64,000 nucleotides of DNA, from positions 32,555,701 through 32,619,700 of the forward strand of contig CM065711.1 of the NCBI GenBank assembly GCA_017654935.2, read 5' to 3'. This document shows positions 45,345-58,737 of the stretch, one piece after another. The notes beneath the pieces are model-generated. The model did no database searches and was not told the DNA's origin. It saw only the letters and a program-made list of their open reading frames with translations. The number at the start of each line of letters is the position of its first letter. Positions within the stretch are counted from its first letter, which is position 1. The translations under genes and the position numbers were made by a program. The DNA comes from Phymorhynchus buccinoides (Eukaryota > Mollusca > Gastropoda > Neogastropoda > Raphitomidae).

Positions 45345-45725
45345 ACCGTTTTTACTCATTCTGAATGCTGTTTACAGACTGTGGAAAAGGGGAGCAGTAG
45401 TCTACCCATCGATTTGTTGCTACAGGTAATGTCGGTGGGGGGTTTTCCCTACAGAAGGTGCACGTTACATGCGGGTGTTCCAGTCATTGCTATGTACTGT
45501 TGGAACATATTAGATGACAGCAGTGAATCACAGTGTGATCAATTAAAAAATGTCTTATTTTTAGTTTGAAACAGCCATAAATCTTAGAGCCCATTAAAAA
45601 ACAAATTGCGTGCATACGAGTACGGATGCGCGTGCTTGCTCACAACAGATACAATCACATAATTAGGCTTCACAGAGACAGACAGAAATTCAATTATACA
45701 CTTATGCGCACACATACAGACTCAT
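45345..45725 (+). repeat. Dispersed repeat R1, copy c
   Basis: Reverse complement of 1227-1604 and, in part, of 61-235. It starts TTTACTCATTCTGAATGCTG and ends at the CATGCACGAAG that runs into the CA tract at 45740. The 5.85-kb duplication ends, as far as can be seen, inside it at 45526 (window edge in copy 2). Confidence 0.8.
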
Positions 45726-45741
45726 GCACTCATGCACGAAG

Positions 45742-45893
<152 letters not shown>

Positions 45894-45989
45894 ACAACAA
45901 ATATTCAACATGTGATTTTTCGGGGCCCTTAAAACATCAACCTGAATCCATTGATATTTAAAATGTATAAAAAAACAAGTCATCTAATT

Positions 45990-46412
45990 TTATTTAACTG
46001 GAATATTTTTTGGGGAAAGATGTTTAGCTAACGACATGGTATGTTCAGTCCAAGAAAGAACTTTATCAACGGTAATGCCTAACATTTTATGAGAGTCAAC
46101 TTCTTCTATTTTGTTACCTCGTATATATAAAGGTGGGAATTTTGTTTTCATTTTTTGTCGTTTTTGTCTTGTTGTTATGCACATACATTTTGTTTTGTTT
46201 TCATTTAAAGACATGTGATTTAATTCAGTCCAAGTGACAATATTATTTATACTACTTTGAAGTTTACTTCCTAATCTATTGGCATCAGCATCACTTGAAT
46301 GAAAGGACGTGTCGTCTGCAAACATTTCACATTTACCTGGAATAGAACAGGGTAAATTAATTTGGTTAAAATCAAGTTCTTTATCAAATGATGAGTACAA
46401 CAAATTGAACAT
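45990..46412 (-). pseudogene. LINE RT palm fragment (inverted half)
   Basis: Reads SIPGKCEMFADDTSFHSSD (FADD catalytic box), INNIVTWTELNHMSLNENK, TKCMCITTRQKRQKM and YIRGNKIEEVDSHKMLGIT then DKVLSWTEH. This is the palm-to-thumb part of a Jockey/CR1-type reverse transcriptase. The start codon shown by the frame is not a real start; it lies at the inversion junction. Confidence 0.8.
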
Positions 46413-46417
46413 ATTGT

Positions 46418-46698
46418 CACTTCAAAACAGACTTTTCTTTAGTAAAGCGGTATGTATGCATAACGTTGTAAATGGAAATGCCCCGAAAAAGATAACAGAC
46501 ACTTTTAAAACTAACCAACATAGACATAACCATTTATTATCAATCCCTCGACCGAAAAACAATATTTACAAATCTAGTTTTCTTTACTCGGGTGGAAACT
46601 TATGGAATCAATTACCAAAATATTTAAAATGTATAAAAAACAAGAATCAGTTTAAGAAAAAACTCAAAACTCACCTCATGAATAGTAACGTTTTGTAA
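46418..46698 (+). pseudogene. LINE ORF2 C-terminus (forward half)
   Basis: Reads LSLQNRLFFSKAVCMHNVV, NGNAPKKITDTFKTNQHRH, then SFLYSGGNLWNQLPKYLKC and NQFKKKLKTHLMNSNVL-stop. The LWNQLP and FKKKLKTHL motifs are the end of ORF2 in CR1/Jockey-type LINEs, and the QNRLFFSKAVCMHNVVNG block normally follows the thumb, i.e. downstream of the inverted fragment. Confidence 0.78.
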
Positions 46699-46999
46699 GA
46701 AGAATCCAATGACAACAGTTTACTGTATATTTTATTGATTCCATATATGGTTGTTTTCTCTCTACCAATGATTTTTAAATAAAAATAATGTAAGTCGTTG
46801 CAGCTATCCACTTTGTTAATCTGTTGCCTGCTTATATTTCCTTCATAATGCTAAGAGACCAAAAGTGGAATTTCATGTCTTCTACTGATTTGATTTTTTT
46901 TATAATGTTTCATAAACATTGCCCTGTTATATTTGTTATGCTATTGTATATATATATGTATATGAATTAGGATGTATATGTGCGCGTGTGCGTGAAAGA

Positions 47000-47045
<46 letters not shown>

Positions 47046-47249
47046 AGAGTGTACATATTGTGTGAGTGCGGGCATATTTGCAAGCATATAGTTTGTTTAC
47101 GCTTTGTTGTTGTTGCTTTAAAAAAAAAATATTGCATGCTCATTTTTCGTCATTTAATTATTTATTTGTGTTATAGATGGCTTGATGTAAAAAGCAAACA
47201 TTATTGCGTTATTCAATGTACCATCTGAAAATAAAATTTTGATTTTGAC

Positions 47250-49015
<1,766 letters not shown>

Positions 49016-49131
49016 TTCTGACAGGTGCCTAAAATGAATAATAAACAGAGTGAAGAAAACAGGCTCTGGTCTTTCTGCACCCTTCAGGTTAGAGGCGTAG
49101 CATCGACAACAAGAAAACTACAGACTTGAAG

Positions 49132-50139
49132 ATGACCCTGTCTACGTCCAGTTACTGGTCAGCTAGCAGCCTGGAGAACAAGGGCCATTCTGAGAAGGAC
49201 ACTTGGGATGACCTAAGCCGACCTTATAAAACTGTGGCTGATTCCATAGAGAGCTTCGGTGATCCCGTTGTCTTTGCTTTCGGGTGTTTTGGGAATGTGA
49301 TGATCATTCTGATCATGTCCCGCCATCCTCCGTCCACTTATAAAGTTTTATTCACTCTGTTGACTGTGTCTGATCAGTTAGTGCTCCTAACGGGTCAATT
49401 GGATCGGTTGATGAACTTTAGATATAACTCCTTTCATTGCAAAATGGATAAACTGATACTTCACGCAGCATCACCAGTGTCTTCATGGATGCTGGTGTCA
49501 CTCACCATGCTTAGAGCTGCTTCTGTGTTGTGGCCACTTCGTGTCGGTGCTGTGTGGACCCCGAGAAAGTCGCGAATCACTGCTGGTTTATTAGTCACCG
49601 TCTTGTTTGCGATGAGTTTTCACGTTCTTAGAAATTACTATGTCGACAAAAATGGAAACTGTTGGCTATACAGTGATAAACAAGAGCCATTTCTTTGGAC
49701 ACGCCAATTTTTCACTCGTGTCTTCCCTTCCATATTGTTGGTCATCAGCAACAGTGTTCTGGTGTGGTCACTGGTCAGATCTGTCAGAATCAACAAACAT
49801 CTGTCAACCCAACAAGCCAGCCAGGATTCCAGACGACAGAAAGTGTCTCCACTGACGGTCACCTTGATTGCTGCCAGTGTTGGCTTTATCCTGCTGACCA
49901 CACCTCTCACGGTATGCTTTATAGTGGAGAAACACGTGGACTGGGATAACCCCATTGAACACGATCATTTCTTGCTGCTCTCGGCTGTAAGTTGGTTCTT
50001 GTGGTACTCCAACAGCTCTGTCAACTTCTACCTGTACTGTTTCACTGATCACAAGTTTAGAGCAGAGGTTAGAACAATGGTTCGACAGTTTCTCGGTCTA
50101 TGCCATAAGCCTAAAATGATTAGACCTAATTCATTGTAA
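49132..50139 (+). CDS. Class A (rhodopsin-type) GPCR, intronless
   Basis: A 335-residue seven-helix receptor related to the one at 16388-17389 but clearly more divergent. N55 of the TM1 GN pair; TM2 TVSD with D81; C103 (TM3) and C177 (second extracellular loop) for the disulphide. The shared block SSWMLVSLTMLRAASVLWP (118-136) has LRA for DRY. TM6 is preceded by SQDSRRQKVSPLTVTL; TM7 ends SVNFYLYC (297-303) and is followed by KFRAEV. The start is the ATG giving MTLSTSSYWS; a TTG two codons upstream is not used. The longer N-terminus (about 45 residues) has N-linked-glycosylation-poor sequence and no signal peptide. It is intact, with no intron. Ligand and G protein are unknown; a chemosensory or peptide receptor role is plausible. 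Confidence 0.92.
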   Translation: MTLSTSSYWSASSLENKGHSEKDTWDDLSRPYKTVADSIESFGDPVVFAFGCFGNVMIILIMSRHPPSTYKVLFTLLTVSDQLVLLTGQLDRLMNFRYNSFHCKMDKLILHAASPVSSWMLVSLTMLRAASVLWPLRVGAVWTPRKSRITAGLLVTVLFAMSFHVLRNYYVDKNGNCWLYSDKQEPFLWTRQFFTRVFPSILLVISNSVLVWSLVRSVRINKHLSTQQASQDSRRQKVSPLTVTLIAASVGFILLTTPLTVCFIVEKHVDWDNPIEHDHFLLLSAVSWFLWYSNSSVNFYLYCFTDHKFRAEVRTMVRQFLGLCHKPKMIRPNSL

Positions 50140-50184
50140 TCGAAACCCGACATCGTCAAACCAGGAAACGAATAATAAACGCTC

Positions 50185-50340
50185 TGGGACGGTATTCATG
50201 TCGAGATAGCATGAGACTTAGCATGATGCTAACTTAGAAGCTCTTCCAAAAGTCCTATTAAATCCTATTGGACATTGGAAGAGCTTCTAAGTTAGCATCA
50301 TGCTAAGTCTCATGCTATCACGACATGAATACCATCCCAG
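50185..50340. mobile_element. Fold-back MITE family M1, young copy
   Basis: Two ~66-bp arms are almost perfect inverted copies: CTGGGACGGTATTCATGTCG, TAGCATGAGACTTAGCATG and ATGCTAACTTAGAAGCTC, around a ~25-bp loop. It lies 45 bp past the GPCR stop codon, close to AATAATAAA, so it is likely to be in or just past the 3' UTR. The matching older copy is at 9652-9807. Confidence 0.9.
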
Positions 50341-50522
50341 GTGTTGGTCTCTTCGGTGGAGCAACAGGTTGCGAGAACTTGAGGGGCTTAGAGCTTGGTC
50401 TGAAAGAAGTATAAGCACCTAACGTCCCTTGCTTTGAACCTGGATTATATGGCCTGCCATTTTGCTTAGTCTTGATTGATAATCAAATTAACGTCTCCGG
50501 CCTGGAACAGGCACATGTGGGA

Positions 50523-50764
50523 CATTAATAGATGTAAAGATGGTGGGACGATCCTGGAGGTACTGCAACACCAGGAAAGTCCCGAGTTTTTAATCAATTA
50601 AGATATTACCAAAAGCTAAAATAATATTCCATTTTGCTTAGTCTTGCCTCGCCTTCAGTCTGTTGTACAATTTAATTAATTATATCTTTATCAATTAAAA
50701 GCTCGGGATATTCCTGGTATTGCAGTACCTCCAGGATCGTCCCACCATCTTTATGTCTATTAAT
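50523..50764. mobile_element. Fold-back element family M3
   Basis: Arms 50523-50605 and 50686-50764 are inverted copies (ATTAATAGATGTAAAGATGG, TGGGACGATCCTGGAGGTAC, TTTTTAATCAATTAAGATAT) around about 80 bp. ATTTTGCTTAGTCTTG occurs both before it (50459) and in its loop (50631). No coding capacity. Confidence 0.8.
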
Positions 50765-50839
50765 TTTGGTTTTCATCAAGCCTCACCTTGTGAAGAGGCT
50801 GAAGCCCGCTTTGCCCCACTGAAGACGATTGCTATGGTA

Positions 50840-53443
50840 AAGATGTAGATGTAGATCCCCCCCCTCTATTATTATGGTAAAGATGTAGATCCACCACCCC
50901 TCTATTATTATGGTAAAGATGTAGATCCACCCCCCTCTATTATTATGGTAAAGATGCAGATCCACCACCCCTCTATTAGTATGGTAAAGATGTAGATCCA
51001 CCCCCCATCTATTATTATAGTAAAGGTGTTCCACCCCCCTCTATTATTATGATCCACACCCCCCTCTATTATTATAGTAAAGGTGTTGATCCACCCCCCT
51101 CTATTATTATAGTAAAGGTGTAGATCCACCACCCCTCTATTATTATAGTAAAGATGTAGATCCACCCCCCCTCTATTATTATAGTAAAGATGTAGATCCA
51201 CCCTATTATTATAGTAAAGGTGTTGATCCACCCCCCCTCTCTATTATTATGTAGTCCAAATTATAGTAAAGTGTTGATCCACACCCCCCTCTATTATTAT
51301 AGTAAAGATGTAGATCTCTATTATTATAGTAAAGGTGTTGATCCACCCCCCCCCTCTATTATTATAGTAAAGGTGTTGATCCACACACCCCCCTCTATTA
51401 TTATAGTAAAGGTGTTGATCCACCCCCCCCTCTATTATTATAGTAAAGATGTAGATCCACCCCCCCCTCTATTATTATAGTAAAGGTGTTGATCCACCCC
51501 CCCCTCTATTATTATAGTAAAGATGTAGATCCACACCCCCCTCTATTATTATAGTAAAGGTGTAGATCCACACCCCCCTCTATTATTATAGTAAAGGTGT
51601 TGATCCACCCCCCCCTCTATTATTATAGTAAAGATGTAGATCCACCCCCCCCTCTATTATTATAGTAAAGATGTCCACCCCCCCCTCTATTATTATAGTA
51701 AATCCACCCCCCCTCTATTATTATAGTAAAGGTGTTGATCCACCCCCCCCTCTATTATTATAGTAAAGGTGTTGATCCACCTCTATTATTATAGTAAAGA
51801 TGTTGATCCACCCCCCCCTCTATTATTATAGTAAAGGTGTTGATCCACCCTATTATTATAGTAAAGGTGTTGATCCACCCCCCCTCTATTATTATAGTAA
51901 AGGTGTTGATCCACACCCCCCTCTATTATTATAGTAAAGTAAAGTGTTGATCCACCCCCCCCCTCTATTATTATAGTAAAGGTGTTGATCCACCCCCCCC
52001 TCTATTATTATAGTAAAGATGTTGATCCACCCCCCCTCTATTATTATAGTAAAGATGTAGATCCACCCCCCCCTCTATTATTATAGTAAAGATGTTGATC
52101 CACCCCCCCCTCTATTATTATAGTAAAGATGTTGATCCACCCCCCCTCTCCACACCCCCCTCTATTATTATAGTAAAGATGTAGATCCACCCCCCTCTAT
52201 TATTATAGTAAAGATGTTGATCCCCCCCCTCTATTATTATAGTAAAGATGTAGATCCACACCCCCCTCTATTATTATAGTAAAGATGTAAAGATCCACCC
52301 CCCCCCCTCTATTATTATAGTAAAGATGTAGATCCACACCCCCCTCTATTATTATAGTAAAGATGTAGATCCACCCCCCCCTCTATTATTATAGTAAAGA
52401 TGTAGATCCACCCCCCCTCTATTATTATAGTAAAGGTGTAGATCCACCCCCCTATTATTATTATTATTATTAAAAATGTAGATCCACCCCCCCTCTATTA
52501 TTATAGTAAGTAAAGTTGTAGATCCACCCCCCCTCTATTATTATAGTAAAGGTGTTGATCCACCCCCTCTTATTATAGTAAAGGTGTTGATCCACCCCCC
52601 TCTATTATTATAGTAAAGATGTAGATCCACCCCCCCTCTATTATTATAGTAAAGGTGTTGATCCACCCCCCTCTATTATTATAGTAAAGGTGTTGATCCA
52701 CCCCCCCCTCTATTATTATAGTAAAGATGTAGATCCACCCCCCTCTATTATTATAGTAAAGGTGTTGATCCCCCCCCTCTATTATTATAGTAAAGGTGTT
52801 GATCCACCCCCCCTCTATTATTATAGTAAAGATGTAGATCCACCCCCCCCTCTATTATTATAGTAAAGATGTAGATCCACCCCCCCCTCTATTATTATAG
52901 TAAAGATGTAGATCCACCCCCCCTCTATTATTATAGTAAAGATGTAGATCCACCCCCCCCTCTATTATTATAGTAAAGATGTTGATCCACCCCCCCCTAT
53001 TATTATTATAGTAAAGGTGTTGATCCACACCCCCCTCTATTATTATAGTAAAGATGTAGATCCACCCCCCCCTCTATTATTATAGTAAAGGTGTTGAGTA
53101 AAGATGTAGATCCACCCCCCTCTATTATTATAGTAAAGATGTAGATCCACACCCCCCTCTATTATTATAGTAAAGATGTTGATCCACCCCCCCTCTATTA
53201 TTATAGTAAAGATGTAGATCCACCCCCCTCTATTATTATAGTAAAGATGTAGATCCACCCCCCCCTCTATTATTATAGTAAAGATGTAGATCCACCCCCC
53301 CTCTATTATTATAGTAAAGATGTAGATCCACCCCCCCTCTATTATTATAGTAAAGATGTAGATCCATTATAGTAAAGGTGTTGATCCACCCCCCTCTATT
53401 ATTATAGTAAAGATGTAGATCCCCCCCCCCCCCCCCCCCCCCC
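50840..53443. repeat. ~36-38-bp C-run minisatellite, about 70 units
   Basis: Unit CTCTATTATTATAGTAAAG, then [AG]TGT[AT]GATCCACCCCCC, with the C-run varying from about 4 to 8 and some ACACCCCCC variants. The leftmost units carry TATGGTAAAG instead of TATAGTAAAG. The right end passes a C20-type run (53421-53441) into the tail of the Tx1/L1-type LINE. Confidence 0.95.
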
Positions 53444-56400
53444 TCTCTATTATTATTTTATTTTTTATTGAACTTTTTTTTTCATTTCCGCATTTTTCAC
53501 AAGGAAGAAAAACAAACAAATAATAGGCAAAAATCAAATAAATACATACAGAAGACAAACAAACATATTTACACACATCTGTGCCATAGAAGTCATTGAA
53601 AAATGTTATCACATCTTGAGGTAACAATTTATCATCACTATGTGGAGTAACTAAAAACAGAGAGCTCAACATTTCAAATTGTGAGTTTCAAGCTCTGAAC
53701 AGGTATTACTCATCATATTTTAAAATGTTTAAAAAAATAAATAAAAAACAACAACAGAAAGTTCATATATATATAAGACTAATCATTACTAGATATCTTA
53801 TTAGTAAAAGTTTTATAAAATCAATTTATATCATTGAATATTGCAGTGAATGGAGCCCACCTGGCAGCAAAATCATTATACAATAAGTTTTTGTGTGAAA
53901 TATATTCTTCTATTTTGTATCTGTATTTCAGTTTTTTAACGTAACATTTTAAGACAGGTATATCATTGTTTAACTTACAGTGGTATATGTATTCTTTTGC
54001 TAACAACAACATAAAATAAAAGATATGATCGATTTGTATATTTTTGTCAAATCCAACAATTGCAAGTGCTTCTGAAATACGTAAATTAAATACATTTTGA
54101 CATTTATCATTCAATGCATCAGACAACTGAGACCAAAAACGTTGAATAATGTGACATTTCCAAAACATATGGTGGATGCCATGTTTTGTTGTATTACAAA
54201 AATTGCATAGATCATTGTCTCTCACGCCCATCTCTTTCAGAATGACATTTGTTCCTAGGCATCTATGTAAAATTCTAAGTTGTAACCATTTCATTTTAAC
54301 ATCTGCAGTTTTGTTTGCATAAAAGAAGCATTCCTTCCAATCATTTTCATAGTTCATTCTTTCGTCCCACCGAGTACAACATTTAGGTTTTACATTGTTT
54401 TCTATCAGAGTATCGTAATACAGTTTCGATCCTTTGAAAATGGATGTTATTTTTTTTTAAACAGAGAGGCATATCTATATACATATTGTTGTCGATGTTT
54501 ATTCCTGATGTTTTAATATATTCTTGTATGGCTCTTTTACATCCCGAAAAAGTCAAAAAGTTCATACTACTGTTGTATTTTTGCTTGAATTCATTGAACG
54601 AAATAAACTGTCCATTATCACGTACAAAGTTTGCAATATTATATACATTTTCATTAATCCATTTCTTACCAGCGATGTAACTATTACCTATTTGTATTCT
54701 GTTGTTGTAAAATACTGGTTCTGCTAAAATTTCACCGGAATTTGTACATTTTACTTTATAAAAGAATTCCTTAAAGGCTTTAAATACCTCTGTCCAGAAT
54801 GTATTTGATTTTGGAAGGGTTGTTACGATTTCTGGTCCATATCTTAATACAATATATGATTAAGAACTGGATAGTTACATAAAGCAATAGATTTCCAGTT
54901 ATGTTTTGTTCTTTCTAGTTTTCTCATCCAAGTGAGTTTCAATGCCGTAGCAAAAGTTTTTAGTTCTGGTATGCCAATACCACCGTTAATTATACTTTTA
55001 TGAGCTGTTTTCCTATTTATCTTGTCTTTTTTCTTATTCCATATGAATCTATAACAATAGTTTTGCAATGTCTTAAAAAAGTCATCAGGAGGGTTAGGTA
55101 GCAAGATCCACAAATGAATTAATTTTGATAGGATCAATGATTTTAAAATTGCCACCCTTCCCAATGGTGTAAGCTGCCTTTTTTTTAATCCAGATTCTGA
55201 ATAAATATCTAACTTCTGCTAGCTTGTCCATGTAGTTGATATAAACACACTGTTTAACATCATTAGTAAACCAAATTCCTAGTATCTTAAATTTTGGGGG
55301 ATTCCACTCTAAGCCTAAGTGGTCCATATATTGAACTGGAGAATTTTTTCGGCTGCCAAGCCAGGTTACACTAGTCTTTTCACCGTTCATTTCTAAACCT
55401 GATTTAGTGCCAAATAATTTAACTATGGTTATACAGGTTTCAAATGATTTCTTATCACCCGTTAACAGAAATTCTGTATCATCTGCATACTGAGAGATTT
55501 TATGTTCAACATTATTGATCACAATTCCCTGAATATTTTCATTTTCTCTTATCATTATAGCAAGGATTTCAACACATAATATAAACAAATAAGGTGACAA
55601 TGGATCTCCTTGTCTGCATCCTCTTTTAATTTCAAACCAAGTTGAAGCCTGGCCATTTACAAGAACACACGACTTAATGTTTTTATAGAATGTTTCAACC
55701 CATTGACAAATGTTTGCCCCAAAGCCAAATTTTGTCAATACTTTAAGCATAAAATCCCAACTCACTGAATCAAATGCCTTTTCAAAATCCATGTTAACTA
55801 ATAGACCAGGCAAGTTATGTTCTTCTAAATGCGCTATGGTGTCATATATCAACCTTATATTATCACCTATGTACCTATTTCTAAGAAAACCCGTTTGGTC
55901 TTCATGAATGAGTTTGGGTAAAACTATTTTCAATCTATTTGCAATGCACGACGAGCCAATTTTATAGACTACGTTTAAAAGGGATATTGACCTCCAGTTC
56001 TTAATCAGATTTCTAGGCTTATCTCCTTTAGGAATACAAGTTATCATCCCTTGTTTTTAAACACAAGATAGCTCCCCTTTTTTAAATGCTGTATTTAGTG
56101 CTCTAACAACTAAATTCCCAATCTTGTTCCAAAAGAACTTAAAAAATTCAACAGTAAATCCGTCTGTTCCTGGGCTTTTTTTATTTTTCATATTTTTCAG
56201 TGCTGAAGTTACCTCTTCTAAATTAATTTCTTCTTCTAAATTATTTGCTTCGTCTACTTCTAAATGAGGCATATCATTTACTAGTTTGTCAATTTCACCA
56301 TCATTAACCTGTCTTTTTTTTATACAGATGTTCATAAAAGTCCTGAACTTCTCTTATAATATCTTTTTGTTCAGTCCATTCATTACCATGCTTATCATTC

Positions 56401-57617
56401 AATCTATGAATGCTTTTACTGACATAGTGCCGCTTTTCTAAGCTTCAAAAATAACTAGTCACTTTTCCCCCCTCAGCTACCCATCTGGCTCGTGATCTCA
56501 GGAGTACTCCCTCTATTCTTTTTTCTCGTATAACTTTTAGCTGTTCTTTCTTTGACTCTATGATTTTCACTTCTTCTACACTCATGTTTTCTTTTTTCTG
56601 TAGCGATTGTATTTCTTCTTGTAAGTGACACTCTTCCTCGTTGATAGTTTTTTTCTTCATAGTAGCATAGTTTTTGATCTAATTTTCATCAATAAAAAAT
56701 CTAAAAATATATCATCAGGAATTGAGAACTGTAGGTCAGCTAATGGGATATTCTCAATTGACTCTCTTGCATATGGACTAACTGCATATTCCTCTTTTAC
56801 TTTTTTTATGTCTTCATTAATTTCATCAACGAATGCTTTGTCCCTTAAGAGCGACGAATTAAATTTCCAGAAGGTATTTCTCCTTATGTTTTCCCCAAAT
56901 TTAAGCTTAAGAACAATCATAGAATGATCAGTTCTATATCCACAATCAATATCCGTGTCCTCAACAAAAGAAACCACGTGATCCGAAATAAAAAAGAAGT
57001 CTAGTCTAGCTTGCTGGAGGGGGTTGTTTCTCCTCCATGTGTATCTAAGGTTATCTTGATTTAAATCTCTCCATATATCATTTAATTCTAAGTCAGTAAT
57101 GATGTCATGAACCATATCTTTAGCTTTAGGATTATTAACATTTTTATAATTATAATAATCCATTGTAGGATTAAGAACTAAGTTAAAGTCTCCACCGATT
57201 ATTACATTGTCAGCATTAAATCCTTTAATTTTGTTGGCTAAATCGTTGTAAAACTCAGGATTATCACGGTTTGGGCCATAGACATTTACAAAAAGAAAGT
57301 CCTTATGTTGAATTTCAGCCAGTACCATAAGACTATTTCCCCCGTTCCCCTTACATACTTTTTTAACTTTAAATTCAAAATTATTATTAAAAAGTATCGC
57401 TACACCCCTTGAGTTGGAGCTAAAGCTGGAAAAATATCCTTGGTATCCCCATTCTGACAAAATGTAATGTTCCTTATTCTCCTCAAAATGTGTATCCTGC
57501 AGAAAAAAATACTGTTTTTTGCTTTTCAAATAGTGAAATATGTCTCTCCGCTTTTTAGTATTGTTCAAACCCTGGCAGTTCATTGAAATAATTGATACAG
57601 AACTATCCATTCTGGCA
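53444..57617 (-). pseudogene. Tx1/L1-type LINE ORF2, nearly full length but dead
   Basis: Reading leftwards, ORF2 starts at an ATG at 57608-57610 (MDSSVSIISMNCQGLNN). The APE endonuclease has FFLQDTHF, VNVYGPN, IIGGDFNLVL, ARLDFFFIS and YRTDHSMIVL. The RT has NKKSPGTDGFTVEFFKFFW, CIPKGDKPRNLIKNWRSIS, VNMDFEKAFDSVSWDF, GCRQGDPLSPYLF and SQYADDTEFLL (about 55478-55490). The C-terminus has LCNFCNTTKHGIHHMFWKC (RT zinc-binding type) and the last stop is at 53821. Lesions seen: frameshifts at about 56660, 56325, 55175, 54845 and 54395, a TGA within YF-stop-SLEKRHY (Cys expected), and a TAA at about 56055. The 3' end, AATAAAAAATAAAAT on minus, abuts the minisatellite. ORF1 would lie in the gap. Confidence 0.9.
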
Positions 57618-58117
57618 NNNNNNNNNNNNNNNNNNNNNNNNNNNNNNNNNNNNNNNNNNNNNNNNNNNNNNNNNNNNNNNNNNNNNNNNNNNNNNNNNNN
57701 NNNNNNNNNNNNNNNNNNNNNNNNNNNNNNNNNNNNNNNNNNNNNNNNNNNNNNNNNNNNNNNNNNNNNNNNNNNNNNNNNNNNNNNNNNNNNNNNNNNN
57801 NNNNNNNNNNNNNNNNNNNNNNNNNNNNNNNNNNNNNNNNNNNNNNNNNNNNNNNNNNNNNNNNNNNNNNNNNNNNNNNNNNNNNNNNNNNNNNNNNNNN
57901 NNNNNNNNNNNNNNNNNNNNNNNNNNNNNNNNNNNNNNNNNNNNNNNNNNNNNNNNNNNNNNNNNNNNNNNNNNNNNNNNNNNNNNNNNNNNNNNNNNNN
58001 NNNNNNNNNNNNNNNNNNNNNNNNNNNNNNNNNNNNNNNNNNNNNNNNNNNNNNNNNNNNNNNNNNNNNNNNNNNNNNNNNNNNNNNNNNNNNNNNNNNN
58101 NNNNNNNNNNNNNNNNN
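57618..58117. other. Assembly gap, exactly 500 N
   Basis: Placeholder gap between the 5' end of the Tx1/L1-type ORF2 and the first base of the second 5.85-kb copy. Confidence 0.99.
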
Positions 58118-58228
58118 AACATGAACGTGAATGACCTGATCCCAGCCGCCCACCAGAGGCAGAACTGGAAAATGTTGTCTGCTGCTGCCCATCAATCCCC
58201 CCAACGACCACAGCGGTCAAGGGACTGA
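58118..58228 (+). pseudogene. RTE-type LINE C-terminus, second copy
   Basis: Encodes NMNVNDLIPAAHQRQNW, KMLSAAAHQSPQRPQRSRD-stop, differing from 39678-39786 by M-to-V and R-to-K changes. The rest of the ORF would lie in or beyond the gap. Confidence 0.88.
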
Positions 58229-58737
58229 AGGAAGGAAGGACCGTTCTTGAACTATGTGGTCAACTGTGTGGTCATATAACATCTATCCCAAGTCTTGATC
58301 TTTTGTGCAATGCAAAAAATATCATGGTCAGTGCAACAAAAACGTGTTTTGTACTGGGGTGAAATTTGACCGGGGATCAAAATGTTTTACCCAGTTGCTA
58401 TTATTTCTTTTGTGTTGCATGTTCAGTCCACGTGAAATTCGTTTTGTTCAATTCACGTGCAATTCGTTTTGTTCAATTCACGTGCAATTTCTTTAAGCAG
58501 AAATGAAGTGAACTTTTCTCTGTCACTCTTCTCTTGTTCGTTGTCGTGGAAAGGTGGGGAAACCCTTTTATTACACATAAACAAATGAACAAGTAGTAGA
58601 TCTCATGGTCATTTGTAATAAAAGGGTGTGACTTAATACGGTATTGGTCAGTTTCAACCAGTGGGAGAGCACGCTTTGATGTGGAGTAACAGGGAGGACA
58701 GATTGCAGGCTTGCATGCAAACAAATATGCAAATCCT

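Larger units (their letters stand above)
45950..47247 (+). mobile_element. LINE with inverted 5' half (twin-priming structure)
   Basis: Left part (to about 46412) is coding on minus; right part (from about 46415) is coding on plus. The minus part carries RT palm sequence upstream in ORF2. The plus part carries the ORF2 C-terminus and a 3' end at AAATAAAATTTTGATTTTG before a CA tract at 47250. This order, an inverted 5' half followed by a forward 3' half, is what twin priming during target-primed reverse transcription leaves. A (GA)n tract (46996-47038) lies in the 3' region. Confidence 0.72.
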
